The position numbers and the translations under genes were made by a program. A DNA stretch of 64,000 bases from Zoogloea dura (GTDB lineage Bacteria > Pseudomonadota > Gammaproteobacteria > Burkholderiales > Rhodocyclaceae): positions 186,001-250,000 of the forward strand of contig NZ_JABBGA010000003.1 of assembly GCF_012927165.1 (NCBI RefSeq), in the 5' to 3' direction. Shown one piece after another: positions 9,339 through 19,482 of this stretch; positions within the stretch are counted from its first letter, which is position 1, and each line of letters opens with the position of its first letter. A model generated the notes under the pieces. The model did no database searches. It had not been told where the DNA came from and saw nothing but the letters and a program-made list of their open reading frames with translations.

Positions 9339-10608
9339 GTTCAGCGCAAGGCAGGTACTGGCAGTCGGGTTGTCCCCCGATGGGCAGTTGGCGACAGTCG
9401 GCATGACGGCCCGCAAATCCGGCAATCTGCTCCTGGTTTTCCTCGGCAAATACCGAGCATGTGGCATACAGCATTCTGCCACCCGGCGCGAGGACCTGCC
9501 ACAGCGCCTCAAGGATCTCGGCCTGCTGGGCGGCAAAGCGGGCGATGTCGTCGGAGCGGCGCAGCCATTTGATGTCCGGATTGCGACGCACCACCCCCGA
9601 AGCGGAGCAGGGCACATCAGCCAGAATCCGGTCGAACGGCCGACCGTCCCACCAGCGCCCGGAATCGCGGCAATCGGCCGTCCGCACCTCCGCCTCGAGG
9701 CCCAGGCGGGTCAGGTTGTCCGTCACCCGAGCAGCCCGCTGCGGGTCGCTGTCCAGGGCCAGCAGGGACACATCTGCGCGCTCCAGGATGTGGGCGGCCT
9801 TGCCCCCCGGCGCGGCACAGGCATCCAGCACCCGCTGCCCGTCAGCCAGATCCAGCAGGCGTGCAGCGTGCTGGGCACCCGCGTCCTGAACGCTCAACAG
9901 CCCCTCGGCGAAGCCCGGAATCCGTGTAACCGGGACGGGGCGCTCCAGCAGCAAGGCGCCATTGGCGAGCTCCCGCACAGGCAGGTCGGCGGCTGCAAAG
10001 GCCTCGAGCGTGGCACGCAGCCCAGTGCGCCTCCGGTTGAGGCGGAGCGCCATCGGCGGATGGGTATTGCCTGCCGCCAAAATCGATCGCCAGGATTCGG
10101 GATACTGGCTGCGCAGGCGACGGATCCACCAGGGCGGATGGCGAAACTCGGCCACCATGTCGGCATCGGCGGCACGCTCCAGATCTGCCGACTGCCTCAG
10201 GGCATTGCGCAGGACCCCATTCACCACCCCCTTGAACTTGCCGGCGAGCACGGTCGCCGCGGCTTCCACTGCCTGGTCGACCACCGTATGCGCGGTGTCG
10301 GCGCGCACCCCGAGCCGGTGGAGCGCCACCCTCAGCAGGGACTGCAGCGGCTCCGGCAGGGGCTTCTGCAGCAACTTGGCGAGGATGAAATCCTGGCGGC
10401 CGTAGTCCCGCAGGCAGCCGTAAGTCAGGTCGAGGATGGCGCCTCGCGTCCCAGCAGGAGTATCGGGGCGGCTCTTCCATAGGATGGCAAGCGCTTCGGT
10501 CAGGGTTTTTCCGGCAGTCACATCGGCGATGAGACGTGCCGACGTAAGCAGGGCATAGGCAAGGCTGTCTTCGGGGAGGCGAGGCACGGGAGCAGATTGA
10601 CGGGACAT
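9298..10608 (-). CDS. rsmB: 16S rRNA m5C967 methyltransferase
   Basis: RsmB methylates C967 of 16S rRNA with S-adenosylmethionine. The 436 residues comprise an N-terminal NusB-like RNA-binding domain (about 1-140) and a C-terminal Rossmann methyltransferase. The SAM-binding motif is LDACAAPGGKAAHI. The two catalytic cysteines lie in DVPCSASGV and ATCSVFAEEN. Length is normal for the family. It is the first gene of the rsmB-DUF4390-ntrY-ntrX run. The fmt and def genes often found beside rsmB are absent from this spot. Confidence 0.95.
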   Translation of the reverse strand: MSRQSAPVPRLPEDSLAYALLTSARLIADVTAGKTLTEALAILWKSRPDTPAGTRGAILDLTYGCLRDYGRQDFILAKLLQKPLPEPLQSLLRVALHRLGVRADTAHTVVDQAVEAAATVLAGKFKGVVNGVLRNALRQSADLERAADADMVAEFRHPPWWIRRLRSQYPESWRSILAAGNTHPPMALRLNRRRTGLRATLEAFAAADLPVRELANGALLLERPVPVTRIPGFAEGLLSVQDAGAQHAARLLDLADGQRVLDACAAPGGKAAHILERADVSLLALDSDPQRAARVTDNLTRLGLEAEVRTADCRDSGRWWDGRPFDRILADVPCSASGVVRRNPDIKWLRRSDDIARFAAQQAEILEALWQVLAPGGRMLYATCSVFAEENQEQIAGFAGRHADCRQLPIGGQPDCQYLPCAEHDGFFYALLEKAA

Positions 10609-10613
10609 GAATC

Positions 10614-11534
10614 TCAGGCGAGCAGGTCGTGGATGTAAGTGGGCAGGGCTCGGCTGGCCGCATGGACGGCCGGGTTGTAATAGCGCAGATCGCGGATGTC
10701 GCGCTCCACCATGCGGGCCATCAGGCAGGCTTCGGCGGGGTCATCCCCGGCGCCGATAGATGCAACGAGCCAGGGTCCGCCATAAAGGGGAGCATGGAGC
10801 AGGGCCAGCCGGAGCTCGGAAAACAGGCTTGCAAGCCGGCCATGCAGCATTCGAACCTTGCTGGCCTGAAAGGCCGGAGAGCCGAGCTGGACCTGGATTA
10901 TCCCATGGGGCGCCAGGCTTTCCGCGCAGAGTTTCAGGAAATCGGGGCCATGCAAATGCGCGCAGGCCGGATCATCCGGCTCGGTCAGATCAAAGAGGAT
11001 CAGGTCAAAGCGCTCGCCCGCCTGGTAGGCAGCACGCAAGCTTCGCGCAGCATCGCCGATCCGCAGATCGACGCGGGGGTCTTCGAAGGCGCCATGGGGG
11101 AGGGCGGGGATGAACCTGCGCACGGCGCTCACCACGGCCGGATCGAGCTCGGCCACCACGACCTGCCGTATCCCCGGATGCTTGAGCAATTCCCGGGCGC
11201 TGGCACCGTCACCCCCGCCGAGTACCAGCGCCCGGACGGGCGCAGGGTGGGCCAGGGCCACCATATGCACCAGGCTTTCGTGGACCACGTACTCTTCCCT
11301 GTCGCAGGCCATGGCGGCGCCATCCAGGGTATACAGCTGCCCGAACGCGGGCGTACCCACAGTGGAGATGCGCTGGTAGGCACTTGGCAGCCGCCTGACC
11401 AGCCCCCGGGTTTTGGCGATCAATCCGACGCCATCACCCAGAGGGAGGCGGAGATCGGAACGATGTTTCACGTGAAACACTCCCGCATGAACGCCACAGC
11501 AAGACTCCCGCAAAGCGCCTCTCGCCCCGGACAT
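10614..11534 (-). CDS. Spermidine synthase-like (PABS-fold) protein
   Basis: The protein matches the polyamine-synthase fold: the aminopropyl-donor-binding loop LVLGGGDGASARELLKH (near residue 93) and an acidic loop FDLTEPDDPA resembling the catalytic DSTDP segment of SpeE. At about 300 residues it is close to SpeE length but divergent, so the substrate is uncertain. The start is doubtful. The ATG at 11532-11534 overlaps a parS site, and the first ~25 codons include the second parS site, read as FHVKH. A GTG at 11474-11472 or a later TTG would begin beyond it. The stop lies 5 bp before rsmB, suggesting cotranscription. Confidence 0.75.
   Translation of the reverse strand: MSGARGALRESCCGVHAGVFHVKHRSDLRLPLGDGVGLIAKTRGLVRRLPSAYQRISTVGTPAFGQLYTLDGAAMACDREEYVVHESLVHMVALAHPAPVRALVLGGGDGASARELLKHPGIRQVVVAELDPAVVSAVRRFIPALPHGAFEDPRVDLRIGDAARSLRAAYQAGERFDLILFDLTEPDDPACAHLHGPDFLKLCAESLAPHGIIQVQLGSPAFQASKVRMLHGRLASLFSELRLALLHAPLYGGPWLVASIGAGDDPAEACLMARMVERDIRDLRYYNPAVHAASRALPTYIHDLLA
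11464..11479. promoter_or_regulatory. parS site 1 (ParB-binding centromere)
   Basis: TGTTTCACGTGAAACA is a perfect 16-bp palindrome and matches the conserved bacterial parS consensus. ParB loaded here helps segregate the origin region. It lies about 6.5 kb from dnaA, as expected, and inside the 5' end of the spermidine-synthase-like frame. Confidence 0.93.
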
Positions 11535-11549
11535 GTTTCACGTGGAACA
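11534..11549. promoter_or_regulatory. parS site 2 (ParB-binding centromere)
   Basis: TGTTTCACGTGGAACA equals the parS consensus and starts 70 bp after the start of site 1. It sits in the 29-bp gap between tam and the longest version of the spermidine-synthase-like gene. A pair this close would give adjacent ParB nucleation points. Confidence 0.93.
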
Positions 11550-11563
11550 CATCCGGGAGCGAC

Positions 11564-12325
11564 TCAACGCTGGGCGACGATGAACACCCGACGAAAAGGA
11601 AACAGGGTTACACCGTCAGCCCCCATCGGATAGGCCACCTCCAGGCGTTCGCCCAACTCAAGCAGGAAGGCATCGCGCACCGGCTCATCCAAGGGCGACA
11701 GATAAGGCACCAGGGTGGTCCCCCGCAGCCATTCCAGCACCGGGGATGGCCCGCGCAGCGTCTGCCAATAAGTGGTCTCCCACAAGCCCAGACGGGTACA
11801 CAGGGGCGCAAGGATGCGGTGGTAATCAGCCATCGCCAGAATTCCCCCCATGCGCCCGGAACCCAGGCGACCGGCCCACTCCGGCGACTCTGCCATCTCG
11901 CGGATCAAGCGATGGGATGGCGCTTCGAAATTGCCCGGCATCTGCACCGCCAGCACTCCGCCGGGAAACAGGGCATTGACCAGCCTCGGCAGCAAGGCTT
12001 CGTGCTCACCCACCCAATGCAGGGCAGCGTTGGAGAACAACAGGTCGAGCGCCTCCTCGGCTTCCCAATGCTCCACACCGGCCTGCTCGAACTGTGCATT
12101 CGGCAACGCAGATCGAGCGCGCTCGAGCATCTCCGGCGAGCTGTCCAGGCCGGTGATATCGGCATCCGGCCAACGCTCTGCCAGCAGACGCGTCACGTTT
12201 CCCGCGCCACATCCCAGATCGACGATGTGCCGGGGATGACTCAGTGGAATTCGCGCCAGCAGATCCACTGCCGGACGCAGACGATCATCGGCATACCGCA
12301 GATAACGATCTGGCTCCCAAGTCAT
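11564..12325 (-). CDS. tam: Trans-aconitate 2-methyltransferase
   Basis: SAM-dependent methyltransferase predicted to esterify trans-aconitate, a by-product that inhibits aconitase. The 253-residue product begins MTWEPDRYLRYADDRLRPA. It has the SAM motif IVDLGCGAGNVTRLL near residue 34 and ITGLDSSPEML near 57, and it resembles E. coli Tam along its full length. It is read downstream of alaC on the same strand but is separated from it by a terminator. A parS site lies between it and the next gene. Confidence 0.87.
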   Translation of the reverse strand: MTWEPDRYLRYADDRLRPAVDLLARIPLSHPRHIVDLGCGAGNVTRLLAERWPDADITGLDSSPEMLERARSALPNAQFEQAGVEHWEAEEALDLLFSNAALHWVGEHEALLPRLVNALFPGGVLAVQMPGNFEAPSHRLIREMAESPEWAGRLGSGRMGGILAMADYHRILAPLCTRLGLWETTYWQTLRGPSPVLEWLRGTTLVPYLSPLDEPVRDAFLLELGERLEVAYPMGADGVTLFPFRRVFIVAQR

Positions 12326-12382
12326 GATGTCCTCCGTTTCAGTGAACGGATTGTCGCCGAAGGCTGCCGGAAAAGGGCAAAG

Positions 12383-12403
12383 AAAAACCCGGCCGAAGCC
12401 GGG
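12383..12403 (-). terminator. Rho-independent terminator of alaC
   Basis: CCCGGC (12388-12393) and GCCGGG (12398-12403) with loop CGAA form a compact stem. On the minus strand it carries a stable UUCG tetraloop and is followed by TTTTT. It lies 27 bp past the alaC stop codon. Confidence 0.85.
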
Positions 12404-12429
12404 CTGGAGATCACCATTGCGCCGAAAGA

Positions 12430-13641
12430 TCAGATCGCCGGCGCAACCCCGTCCGCCTTGAACATCGCCTTGATGCCGCGGATGGCCTGACGGATGCGGG
12501 CCTCATTCTCGATCAATGCAAAGCGCACGTGATCGTCGCCATGATCCCCGAAGCCTATGCCTGGCGAGACACAAACCTTGGCCTTGTCCAGCATCAGGCG
12601 GGCAAACTCGATGGAGCCCAGCGCCTTGTACTGATCGGGGATCCTGGCCCAGATGTACATCGACGCCTTGGGACACTCGACCATCCAGCCCGCCTCATGC
12701 AAACCTTTGACGAGCACATCGCGACGGCTCTGGTACTTGGCGGCAATCTCCTTCACGCACTGCTGGTCTCCCTCCAGCGCCGCGATCGCAGCAACCTGCA
12801 GGGGCGTGAAGGTGCCGTAGTCGTGATAGCTCTTGATGCGCGCCAGGGCTGCCACCAGCTCCGGATTGCCAACCATGAAGCCGATGCGCCAGCCTGCCAT
12901 GTTGTAACTCTTGCTGAGGGTGAAGAACTCCACCGCAATATCCTTCGCGCCGGGCACCTGCATGATGGAAGGCGCTTTCCAGCCATCGAAGACGATATCG
13001 GCATAGGCCAGATCATGCACAACAAAAATATCGTGCTTCCGGGCCAGGGCGATCACCCGCTCGAAGAAATCGAGCTCGACGCACTGCGCAGTCGGATTGG
13101 ACGGAAAGCCCAGGATCATCATCTTGGGCTTGGGATAGCTGCCGCGGATCGCCCGCTCCAGCTCGGCAAAAAAATCCACACCCGGCACCAGAGGTACCGA
13201 GCGGATGTCGGCACCGGCAATCACCGCACCATAGATATGGATCGGATAACTGGGATCGGGCACCAGCACCGTATCACCGCGATCCAGCGTGGCCAGCATC
13301 AGATGGGCGAGGCCTTCCTTGGAGCCGATGGTGACGATCGCCTCCTTGTCCGGATCGACATCGACGTCGTAACGTGCCTTGTACCAATGGGAGATCGCCC
13401 GACGCAGCCGGGGAATCCCCTTCGACGCCGAATACCCGTGGGTATCGGGGCGTCGTGCCACTTCGGTGAGCTTGGCGACGATGTGCTCCGGCGTGGCCCC
13501 ATCGGGGTTGCCCATGCTCATGTCGATGATATCTTCCCCGCGGCGGCGGGCAGCCAGCTTCAGCTCGGCCGTGATGTTGAAGACGTAGGGGGGAAGACGA
13601 TCGATGCGCGCAAAGCGGCGCTTGCCTGCAGACGAGGACAT
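12430..13641 (-). CDS. alaC: Alanine-forming aminotransferase (AlaC/YfdZ type)
   Basis: Class I/II PLP-dependent aminotransferase, most like glutamate-pyruvate aminotransferase AlaC. With the ATG at 13639-13641 it has 403 residues. The PLP-binding lysine lies in [15 protein letters not shown] near residue 240, with [13 protein letters not shown] ahead of it and the substrate-binding arginine in [12 protein letters not shown] near the C terminus. In related genomes this gene often precedes hom and thrC, but here it stands alone with its own terminator. An extended start at 13692 is possible but adds a basic tail absent from the family. Confidence 0.9.
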   Translation of the reverse strand: MSSSAGKRRFARIDRLPPYVFNITAELKLAARRRGEDIIDMSMGNPDGATPEHIVAKLTEVARRPDTHGYSASKGIPRLRRAISHWYKARYDVDVDPDKEAIVTIGSKEGLAHLMLATLDRGDTVLVPDPSYPIHIYGAVIAGADIRSVPLVPGVDFFAELERAIRGSYPKPKMMILGFPSNPTAQCVELDFFERVIALARKHDIFVVHDLAYADIVFDGWKAPSIMQVPGAKDIAVEFFTLSKSYNMAGWRIGFMVGNPELVAALARIKSYHDYGTFTPLQVAAIAALEGDQQCVKEIAAKYQSRRDVLVKGLHEAGWMVECPKASMYIWARIPDQYKALGSIEFARLMLDKAKVCVSPGIGFGDHGDDHVRFALIENEARIRQAIRGIKAMFKADGVAPAI

Positions 13642-13792
13642 GGTGTTTCTTTCACGTAAGCGCCCGGAACCGTCCGAGCGACGCGGCCACACCAGAGTGT
13701 GCAGCCCGGACTGATTCTATCCGAAGCCGGCTAGCTGCCAAGACCCATTTTCGGCCGACGTGACGCCACGCCCCAATCCGGCAAAGCCCGAA

Positions 13793-13820
13793 AAATGAAA
13801 AACCCGCTGCAACGCGGGTT
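13793..13820 (-). terminator. Rho-independent terminator of mnmE
   Basis: AACCCGC (13801-13807) and GCGGGTT (13814-13820) form a 7-bp stem with a 6-nt loop, followed on the minus strand by TTTTTCATTTTTC. It ends the yidC-mnmE transcript. Confidence 0.85.
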
Positions 13821-13854
13821 TTCTGGTTGTTCCCGAGACTCTCTGGAAGTCTCG

Positions 13855-15201
13855 CTATTTTCCGATGCAGAAGCGCGAGAAGATGACGCCCAGCAGATCA
13901 TCCGGGGTGAACTCCCCGGTAATCTCGTTCACCGCCTCCTGTGCCAGGCGCAGTTCTTCGGCCATCAACTCGAGTGCATGCCGGGCCTCGAGGGCTGCCT
14001 CGACACGCGCCAGCGCCTCACGCAGGGCGATCAGGTGGCGCTCGCGGGCGAGGATCACATCCTCCCCATGGCGATGCCAGCCCGCCACCCGCAGCAGTTC
14101 CGCGCGGAGCTGCTCGACACCCATGCCGGCCTTGGCCGACAGGTAAAGGCGCACACCTTCTTCGCCGTCCTCCCGCCCAGGCTCACGGGCCACCAGGTCC
14201 ACCTTGTTGAACACGGTGATCCGCTCCACCCCCGCCGGCAGACGGGCATCGATGGCCGCATCGGCTTCGGTCAGGCCGGCGCGCACATCCACGAGGCGCA
14301 CCACCACGTCGGCCCGTGCGATCTCGGCCCAGGTGCGGGCGATGCCGATCTTCTCGACCTCGTCGGTCGTTTCCCGCAAACCGGCCGTGTCGGTAATGTG
14401 CAGCGGAATGCCTTCGATCTGGATGGTCTCGCGCAGGGCATCACGAGTAGTCCCGGCAATGTCGGTGACGATGGCCCGTTCTTCTCCGGCCAAGCGGTTG
14501 AGCAGGCTGGATTTGCCAACGTTCGGCTGCCCGACCAGCACCACATGGAGGCCATTGCGCAGGAGGCTGCCCTGGCGGGCCCGATCGAGAATGGCGCGCA
14601 ACTCGGACGCCACCACCTCGATCCGCTCGAAGGCCTTCGCCTCAATCAGGAAGTCCACGTCCTCGTCCGGAAAATCCAGGGTCGCCTCGACCAGCATGCG
14701 CAGATCGATCAGGCGCTCGCACAGACCCTGGACTTCCTTCGAGAAGCTGCCCGCAAGAGAGCGCACCGCAGAGCGGGCCGCAGCAGCCGTGGAAGCCTCG
14801 ATGAGATCGGCGACGCTTTCAGCCTGGGCCAGATCAAGCTTGCCGTTGAGAAAGGCACGACGGGTGAACTCGCCGGGCTCGGCCAGGCGGGCACCGAGTT
14901 CCAGGCAGCGAGCCAGCAGCATCTGCATGACCACCGGGCCGCCGTGGCCCTGCAACTCGATGATGTCTTCGCCGGTGAAGGAATGAGGCGCCGGGAACCA
15001 GAGGAGCAGGCCCTCGTCGATGAGTGCGCCAGCAGCGTCGCGGAAGCGGGCAAACTGGGCCAGACGGGCCTGCGGCTCGCGGCCGGAGAATACCGCCGCG
15101 AGCGAGGAGAGATTCGGTCCGGAGATCCGGACCACGCCGATGCCACCACGCCCCGGCGCAGTGGCAATCGCCGCTATGACGTCACTCGGCGGGCTTGCCA
15201 C
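13855..15201 (-). CDS. mnmE: tRNA modification GTPase MnmE
   Basis: MnmE works with MnmG to add the (carboxy)methylaminomethyl group at U34 of tRNAs. The 448-residue protein has the N-terminal folate-binding domain ([20 protein letters not shown]), the G domain with G1 [14 protein letters not shown] near residue 224, DIAGTTRD and [13 protein letters not shown], and the conserved C-terminal CIGK, whose cysteine is needed for activity. Its start overlaps yidC by 20 bp. mnmG is not in the window. Confidence 0.97.
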   Translation of the reverse strand: MASPPSDVIAAIATAPGRGGIGVVRISGPNLSSLAAVFSGREPQARLAQFARFRDAAGALIDEGLLLWFPAPHSFTGEDIIELQGHGGPVVMQMLLARCLELGARLAEPGEFTRRAFLNGKLDLAQAESVADLIEASTAAAARSAVRSLAGSFSKEVQGLCERLIDLRMLVEATLDFPDEDVDFLIEAKAFERIEVVASELRAILDRARQGSLLRNGLHVVLVGQPNVGKSSLLNRLAGEERAIVTDIAGTTRDALRETIQIEGIPLHITDTAGLRETTDEVEKIGIARTWAEIARADVVVRLVDVRAGLTEADAAIDARLPAGVERITVFNKVDLVAREPGREDGEEGVRLYLSAKAGMGVEQLRAELLRVAGWHRHGEDVILARERHLIALREALARVEAALEARHALELMAEELRLAQEAVNEITGEFTPDDLLGVIFSRFCIGK

Positions 15202-16822
15202 CGGCCGCGATCATCCGGTTGATCTGCCATTGCTGAGCGATCGACAGGGTGTTATTGACCACCCAGTAGAGCACCAGGCCAGCCGGGAACCACAGGAACA
15301 TGAAGGTGAAGAGGATGGGCATCATCATCATCACCTTGGCCTGGATGGGATCGGGCGGAGCCGGGTTCAGCTTGGTCTGAATGAAGCTGGTGGCACCCAT
15401 GATCAGAGGCAGGATGTAATACGGATCCTTGATGGACAAATCCTGGATCCAGCCCAGCCAGGGCGCACCGCGCATCTCGACCACGCCCAGCAGCACCCAG
15501 TACAGGGCTATGAACACCGGGATCTGGATCAGGATGGGCAGACAACCACCAAGCGGATTGACCTTTTCGCGCTTGTAGAGGTCCATCATCGCCTGCTGCA
15601 TTTTCATGCGGTCATCGCCGTACTGCTCCTTGAGGCGCTGCAGGCGGGGGGCCAGGGTTTTCATCTTGGCCATGGACTTGTAGCTGGCCGCCGACAAGGG
15701 GAAGAACAGCGCCTTCAGGGCGATGGTCACCAGGATGATGGCCCAGCCCCAGTTGCCGGTCAGCTTGTGGAACCACTCCAGCACCCAGAACAGGGGCGCC
15801 GCGATGATGGTCAGCCAGCCGTAGTCCACCACCAGGTCGAAGCCCTTGGCGAAAGTCTCGAGACGGCTCTGTTCCTGCGGACCGGCATACAGCGGCACCG
15901 ACAGCTTGCCGCTCTGACCCGGGGCGATCGCCGCCACCGGCACGATCACGCCTGCGGAGTACAGATCGGAGCTAACCTGGTTCGCGAAGTACTCCCTCTC
16001 ACCCGCAGCAGGCGCCCAGCCCGCCACGAAGTAATGCTGAACCATCGCAGACCAGCCATCAGCCGCCTTGGCGACGAACTTGGCCTTCTTGGCGGCCACA
16101 TCCTCGAAGGACACCTTCTGGTACTTGTCCGCCTCGGTATAGAAGGCGGGGCCGGTGAAGGTCTGCACGCCGAAGCCGCCAGGCTGCTCGGCCGGCTTGC
16201 CGTCACGGGTGAACTGGAAGTAGGCATGCGGCGCCAGCGGAGCAGCGCTGCCGTTGGTGATCTCGTAGCTCACCTCGGCCTGGTAGCTGTTGCGATGGAA
16301 GGTGATCAGCTTGCTCACCTTCACGCCATCGGCGGTCGGCGGCGCATCCATGCGCAGCGTGACTGCGTCCTGGCCATCCTTCAGCTCTACACTCTGGGTT
16401 GCCAGAGAGAACAGCGTCTTGTGATTGGGCAGACCGCTGCCGATCAGGCCGGTCTGGGCCGCATAGTTGTGCTTCTCACCATTGTCGAAGAGCACATAGT
16501 TGCGGCTGGTGTCCTCGGTGGCCTTATGGTGAGTCAGTTCGAGCCGGACGATGTCGCCGCCCTGGGCCGACACTTCCGCGACCAGCACATCGGTGCGGAT
16601 AATCGCCTTGGGGGCTTTCACTGCTGCAGCGGCCTCGGCTGACGCAGCCTGCGGAGCCGCACCTGGAGCAGCCGAGCCCGCGGTCGGGGTCGGTACACCT
16701 GCATTGGGTCCGGCCTGGGACGCAACCTGCGCGGGCGGCTGTTTTTGCTTCTGCCAGCCGTCCCACAGCATGACCAGCGAGAACGAAAAGACGAGAAGGA
16801 GGATGAGGCGACGGTTGTCCAT
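15182..16822 (-). CDS. yidC: Membrane protein insertase YidC
   Basis: YidC inserts inner-membrane proteins with or without SecYEG. The 546-residue product has an N-terminal anchor ([19 protein letters not shown]), an Ala/Pro-rich linker, the large periplasmic beta-domain (about 60-340) and the conserved five-helix core. The core includes [20 protein letters not shown], the hydrophilic-groove region and a C-terminal QQWQINRMI segment. Length and layout are those of Gram-negative YidC. It lies in the canonical rpmH-rnpA-yidD-yidC-mnmE order. Confidence 0.97.
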   Translation of the reverse strand: MDNRRLILLLVFSFSLVMLWDGWQKQKQPPAQVASQAGPNAGVPTPTAGSAAPGAAPQAASAEAAAAVKAPKAIIRTDVLVAEVSAQGGDIVRLELTHHKATEDTSRNYVLFDNGEKHNYAAQTGLIGSGLPNHKTLFSLATQSVELKDGQDAVTLRMDAPPTADGVKVSKLITFHRNSYQAEVSYEITNGSAAPLAPHAYFQFTRDGKPAEQPGGFGVQTFTGPAFYTEADKYQKVSFEDVAAKKAKFVAKAADGWSAMVQHYFVAGWAPAAGEREYFANQVSSDLYSAGVIVPVAAIAPGQSGKLSVPLYAGPQEQSRLETFAKGFDLVVDYGWLTIIAAPLFWVLEWFHKLTGNWGWAIILVTIALKALFFPLSAASYKSMAKMKTLAPRLQRLKEQYGDDRMKMQQAMMDLYKREKVNPLGGCLPILIQIPVFIALYWVLLGVVEMRGAPWLGWIQDLSIKDPYYILPLIMGATSFIQTKLNPAPPDPIQAKVMMMMPILFTFMFLWFPAGLVLYWVVNNTLSIAQQWQINRMIAAGGKPAE

Positions 16823-16885
16823 CGGAGTCAGTGTCAGGAAGGGTTGAAGCGGAAGGGTTGAACTGCGTGCTCGTGCCCGGACGGA

Positions 16886-17095
16886 TCAGGGCACCGGATC
16901 GTAGCCACCCCCGCTGAAGGGGTGGCATCGACACACCCTGCGGGCCGCCAGCCAGGAGCCCTTGAAGGCTCCATGCCGTTCAACGGCCTCGAGGGCATAT
17001 TCCGAACACGACGGTACAAAGCGGCAGTTGCGTCCCAGCATCGGGCTGACGGCGTAACGATAGACACGCAGCAGGGCCATGACCAAGGCTTTCAC
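16886..17095 (-). CDS. yidD: Membrane protein insertion efficiency factor YidD
   Basis: The 69-residue product carries the full YidD signature: an N-terminal amphipathic helix ([18 protein letters not shown]) followed by the cysteine-rich block [19 protein letters not shown] and [15 protein letters not shown]. YidD assists YidC-dependent insertion at the membrane face. It starts 2 bp after the rnpA stop. Confidence 0.95.
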   Translation of the reverse strand: MKALVMALLRVYRYAVSPMLGRNCRFVPSCSEYALEAVERHGAFKGSWLAARRVCRCHPFSGGGYDPVP

Positions 17096-17097
17096 AG

Positions 17098-17463
17098 CTA
17101 TCCCCTTGTGTCACCGGCCTGCCTGGGCAGGCGCTCGAACAGGCTGTGCATGTCCTCGCGCATCGTCAGTTTCGTGACGTCGGCAACCTTGGCTGATAAT
17201 CGTAACACCAGATCATAGGCCGGCAGGCTTGCACAGGCATGACGAAACACATCACGGCCGATGCGCTTGACCAGATTGCGCTGCACGGCGCGCTTGGCGA
17301 GCTTCTTCGCCACCACCAGCCCGAGCCGGGGCTTGCCCGCCTCGTTGGGGCAGTAGTGAAGCGCGAAGTAACGCCCGCGAACGACACGCCGAAAAGCAAA
17401 AACGGATGAAAATTCATCCGTTTTGTGCAGCCTTAGAGACGCGTCGAAGCCGAAGTCCGCCAA
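17098..17463 (-). CDS. rnpA: Ribonuclease P protein component
   Basis: Protein subunit of RNase P, which trims tRNA 5' leaders. The conserved RNA-binding block [19 protein letters not shown] lies around residues 54-72. I chose the TTG at 17461-17463 (121 residues), preceded by AAGG at five bases; it gives the family-typical [18 protein letters not shown] start. A longer frame back to 17610 would add about 49 atypical residues and overlap rpmH. The rpmH-rnpA-yidD order is canonical. Confidence 0.92.
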   Translation of the reverse strand: MADFGFDASLRLHKTDEFSSVFAFRRVVRGRYFALHYCPNEAGKPRLGLVVAKKLAKRAVQRNLVKRIGRDVFRHACASLPAYDLVLRLSAKVADVTKLTMREDMHSLFERLPRQAGDTRG

Positions 17464-17548
17464 GTTTACCTTGACGCCGGCATTCCGAGCAGGGCAATCA
17501 ATACCACCAGCTGCGGAAGCGGCAACGGGGCCGGCCTCGTTACGGGCC

Positions 17549-17683
17549 TCAGACGGCGAGACGATGACGGCCCTTGGCGCGGCGAGCGGCGATGACCTTG
17601 CGACCGCCACGGGTGGCCATGCGAACCAGGAAGCCGTGGGTGCGCTTGCGACGGACGACGGACGGTTGGTAAGTACGTTTCAT
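17549..17683 (-). CDS. rpmH: 50S ribosomal protein L34
   Basis: The 44-residue product [20 protein letters not shown]... is textbook L34, very basic and full length. The ATG is at 17681-17683. A longer in-frame start at 17749 is rejected because it reads through the promoter. First gene of the rpmH-rnpA-yidD-yidC-mnmE run, diverging from dnaA. Confidence 0.98.
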   Translation of the reverse strand: MKRTYQPSVVRRKRTHGFLVRMATRGGRKVIAARRAKGRHRLAV

Positions 17684-17716
17684 TTTTCGTGCCCGAAAAG
17701 TTGAGTCAAACGCGCA

Positions 17717-17745
17717 ATTTGATACGTTAACCCTCTGTTTGTCAA
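17717..17745 (-). promoter_or_regulatory. Sigma-70 type promoter of rpmH
   Basis: On the minus strand a perfect TTGACA (-35, positions 17745-17740) is followed after 17 bp by TCAAAT (-10, positions 17722-17717). The predicted start is about 27 bp ahead of the rpmH ATG. An alternative -10, TATCAA, has a 15-bp spacer. Confidence 0.6.
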
Positions 17746-17798
17746 GCACCTTTCAACAAGCAACAAGCAACACCCCCACAGCCCGGGCGCAGCGGACC

Positions 17799-17829
17799 TG
17801 TGGATAAGTCCCTGCCGCGCAGGTACAAT
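17799..17829 (+). promoter_or_regulatory. dnaA promoter with a DnaA box over the -35 region
   Basis: TACAAT at 17824-17829 resembles a -10 element. Seventeen bases upstream, where the -35 hexamer (TGGATA, 17801-17806) would lie, sits a perfect DnaA box, TGTGGATAA (17799-17807). Bound DnaA would block the promoter, the usual autorepression of dnaA. It is the only perfect box I see in the 252-bp rpmH-dnaA gap. Confidence 0.6.
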
Positions 17830-17935
17830 GGCGGTCTTGCCGGACTCCCAGCGCGCGCCCGGCAGCCCTTCTTGATGGGGCAAAGCATCGCAACGCGGCG
17901 CGCGCTCCGCCGTCGAACCACACCCGCCCTGAATC

Positions 17936-19402
17936 GTGCCCGAAGCCTCATCGTCGCCCCAATGCGCTGCATTCTGGTCGCATTGCCTGAATTGCCTGGA
18001 ACAGGAATTGCCCGCCCAGCAGTTCAAGACCTGGATCCTCCCCCTGCGCGCCGAAGAACTCCCCGGCGACGAGGGCGTCGGCCTGCGTCTCGTGGCGCCT
18101 TCCAACTTCCATCGCCAATGGCTGCGTGACCGCTACCTGCGGCGCATTGAGGAGCTGGGGGAAGAGTTCTTTGGCGGCCTGCCCACGATCGAGGTCGGAC
18201 TCGCGCCCGCCGGCGGCCTGCGCCGGCCCTCTCCGCCTCCACCGGCCAGTGCCCCCGCGCCTGCCGCTGCACCCGCGGCCCCGGCAGCTTCGGCCCCGAC
18301 GTCCGCCGCCCCTGCAGCACCCGCCGTGCTGCGTGGCAGCGCCGCCGAAGCCCCGGTGTCGGTGGAGTCCGCCAATTACGACAAGTCCCGCCTCAACCCG
18401 GACTTCACCTTCGACACCCTGGTCACCGGCCGCGCCAACGACCTGGCCCGCGCCGCCGCCATCCAGGTGGCCCAGAACCCCGGGGTGTCCTACAACCCGC
18501 TGTTCATCTATGGCGGCGTCGGCCTCGGCAAGACCCACCTGATCCACGCCCTCGGCAACACCGTCTTCAAGACCGACCCGCGCAAGATCATCCGCTACGT
18601 GCATGCCGAGGACTACTACGCCGACGTGGTGCGCGCCTACCAGCAGAAGTCCTTCGACGTCTTCAAGCGCTACTACCGCTCGCTCGACGTGCTGATCATC
18701 GATGACATCCAGTTCTTCAACAACAAGAACCGGACCCAGGAAGAGTTCTTCCACGCCTTCAACGCCCTCACCGAGGCCAAGAAGCAGATCATCATCACCA
18801 GCGACACCTACCCCAAGGACGTGCAGGGCCTCGAAGACCGCCTGATCTCCCGCTTCGACTGGGGCCTTACGGTGCAGATCGAGCCGCCGGAGCTCGAGAT
18901 GCGGGTCGCCATCCTCAAGAAGAAGGCCGAGGTCGAGCGCATCGAGCTCAACGAGGACGTCGCCTTCCTGATCGCCAAGAATCTCCGCTCCAACGTGCGC
19001 GAGCTCGAGGGCGCCCTCAAGAAGGTGCTGGCCTTCGCCCGCTTTCACGGCCGCGAAGTGACCCTCGAGGTGGCCAAGGAGGCTCTCAAGGACCTCCTCA
19101 ATGCCCACAACCGGCAGCTCACTGCCGAGTTCATACAAAAGACAGTCGCCGACTACTACAAGATCAAGGTCGCCGACATGCACTCCAAGAAGCGCACCCG
19201 GGTCATCGCCCGGCCGCGCCAGGTCGCCATGTTCCTCGCCAAGGACCTCACCCCCATGAGCCTCCCCGCCATCGGCGAGGCCTTTGGCGGACGCGACCAC
19301 ACCACCGTGCTGCACGCCTGCCGAACCATCGCCGAGTTGCGCCTGTCGGACACCCAGCTCAACCACGACCTGCACGTGCTCACCCAGGTGCTGCGCGGAT
19401 GA
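17936..19402 (+). CDS. dnaA: Chromosomal replication initiator DnaA
   Basis: DnaA binds DnaA boxes, opens the origin and loads the helicase. The 488-residue product has domain I (about 1-90), a long Pro/Ala-rich linker (about 95-140), the AAA+ domain with Walker [16 protein letters not shown] near residue 190 and Walker [10 protein letters not shown]. The DNA-binding domain ends in the signature [15 protein letters not shown]. The start is a GTG at 17936-17938 with little visible ribosome-binding sequence. It reads away from rpmH and leads the dnaA-dnaN-gyrB row. Confidence 0.97.
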   Translation: MPEASSSPQCAAFWSHCLNCLEQELPAQQFKTWILPLRAEELPGDEGVGLRLVAPSNFHRQWLRDRYLRRIEELGEEFFGGLPTIEVGLAPAGGLRRPSPPPPASAPAPAAAPAAPAASAPTSAAPAAPAVLRGSAAEAPVSVESANYDKSRLNPDFTFDTLVTGRANDLARAAAIQVAQNPGVSYNPLFIYGGVGLGKTHLIHALGNTVFKTDPRKIIRYVHAEDYYADVVRAYQQKSFDVFKRYYRSLDVLIIDDIQFFNNKNRTQEEFFHAFNALTEAKKQIIITSDTYPKDVQGLEDRLISRFDWGLTVQIEPPELEMRVAILKKKAEVERIELNEDVAFLIAKNLRSNVRELEGALKKVLAFARFHGREVTLEVAKEALKDLLNAHNRQLTAEFIQKTVADYYKIKVADMHSKKRTRVIARPRQVAMFLAKDLTPMSLPAIGEAFGGRDHTTVLHACRTIAELRLSDTQLNHDLHVLTQVLRG

Positions 19403-19482
19403 AACCTTTCGCACCGAGAATCGCCGGGCAAGCCCCCGCACCGGGCCTGCCCCTTTAAGAAACGATACGGAGACCTGACTCA

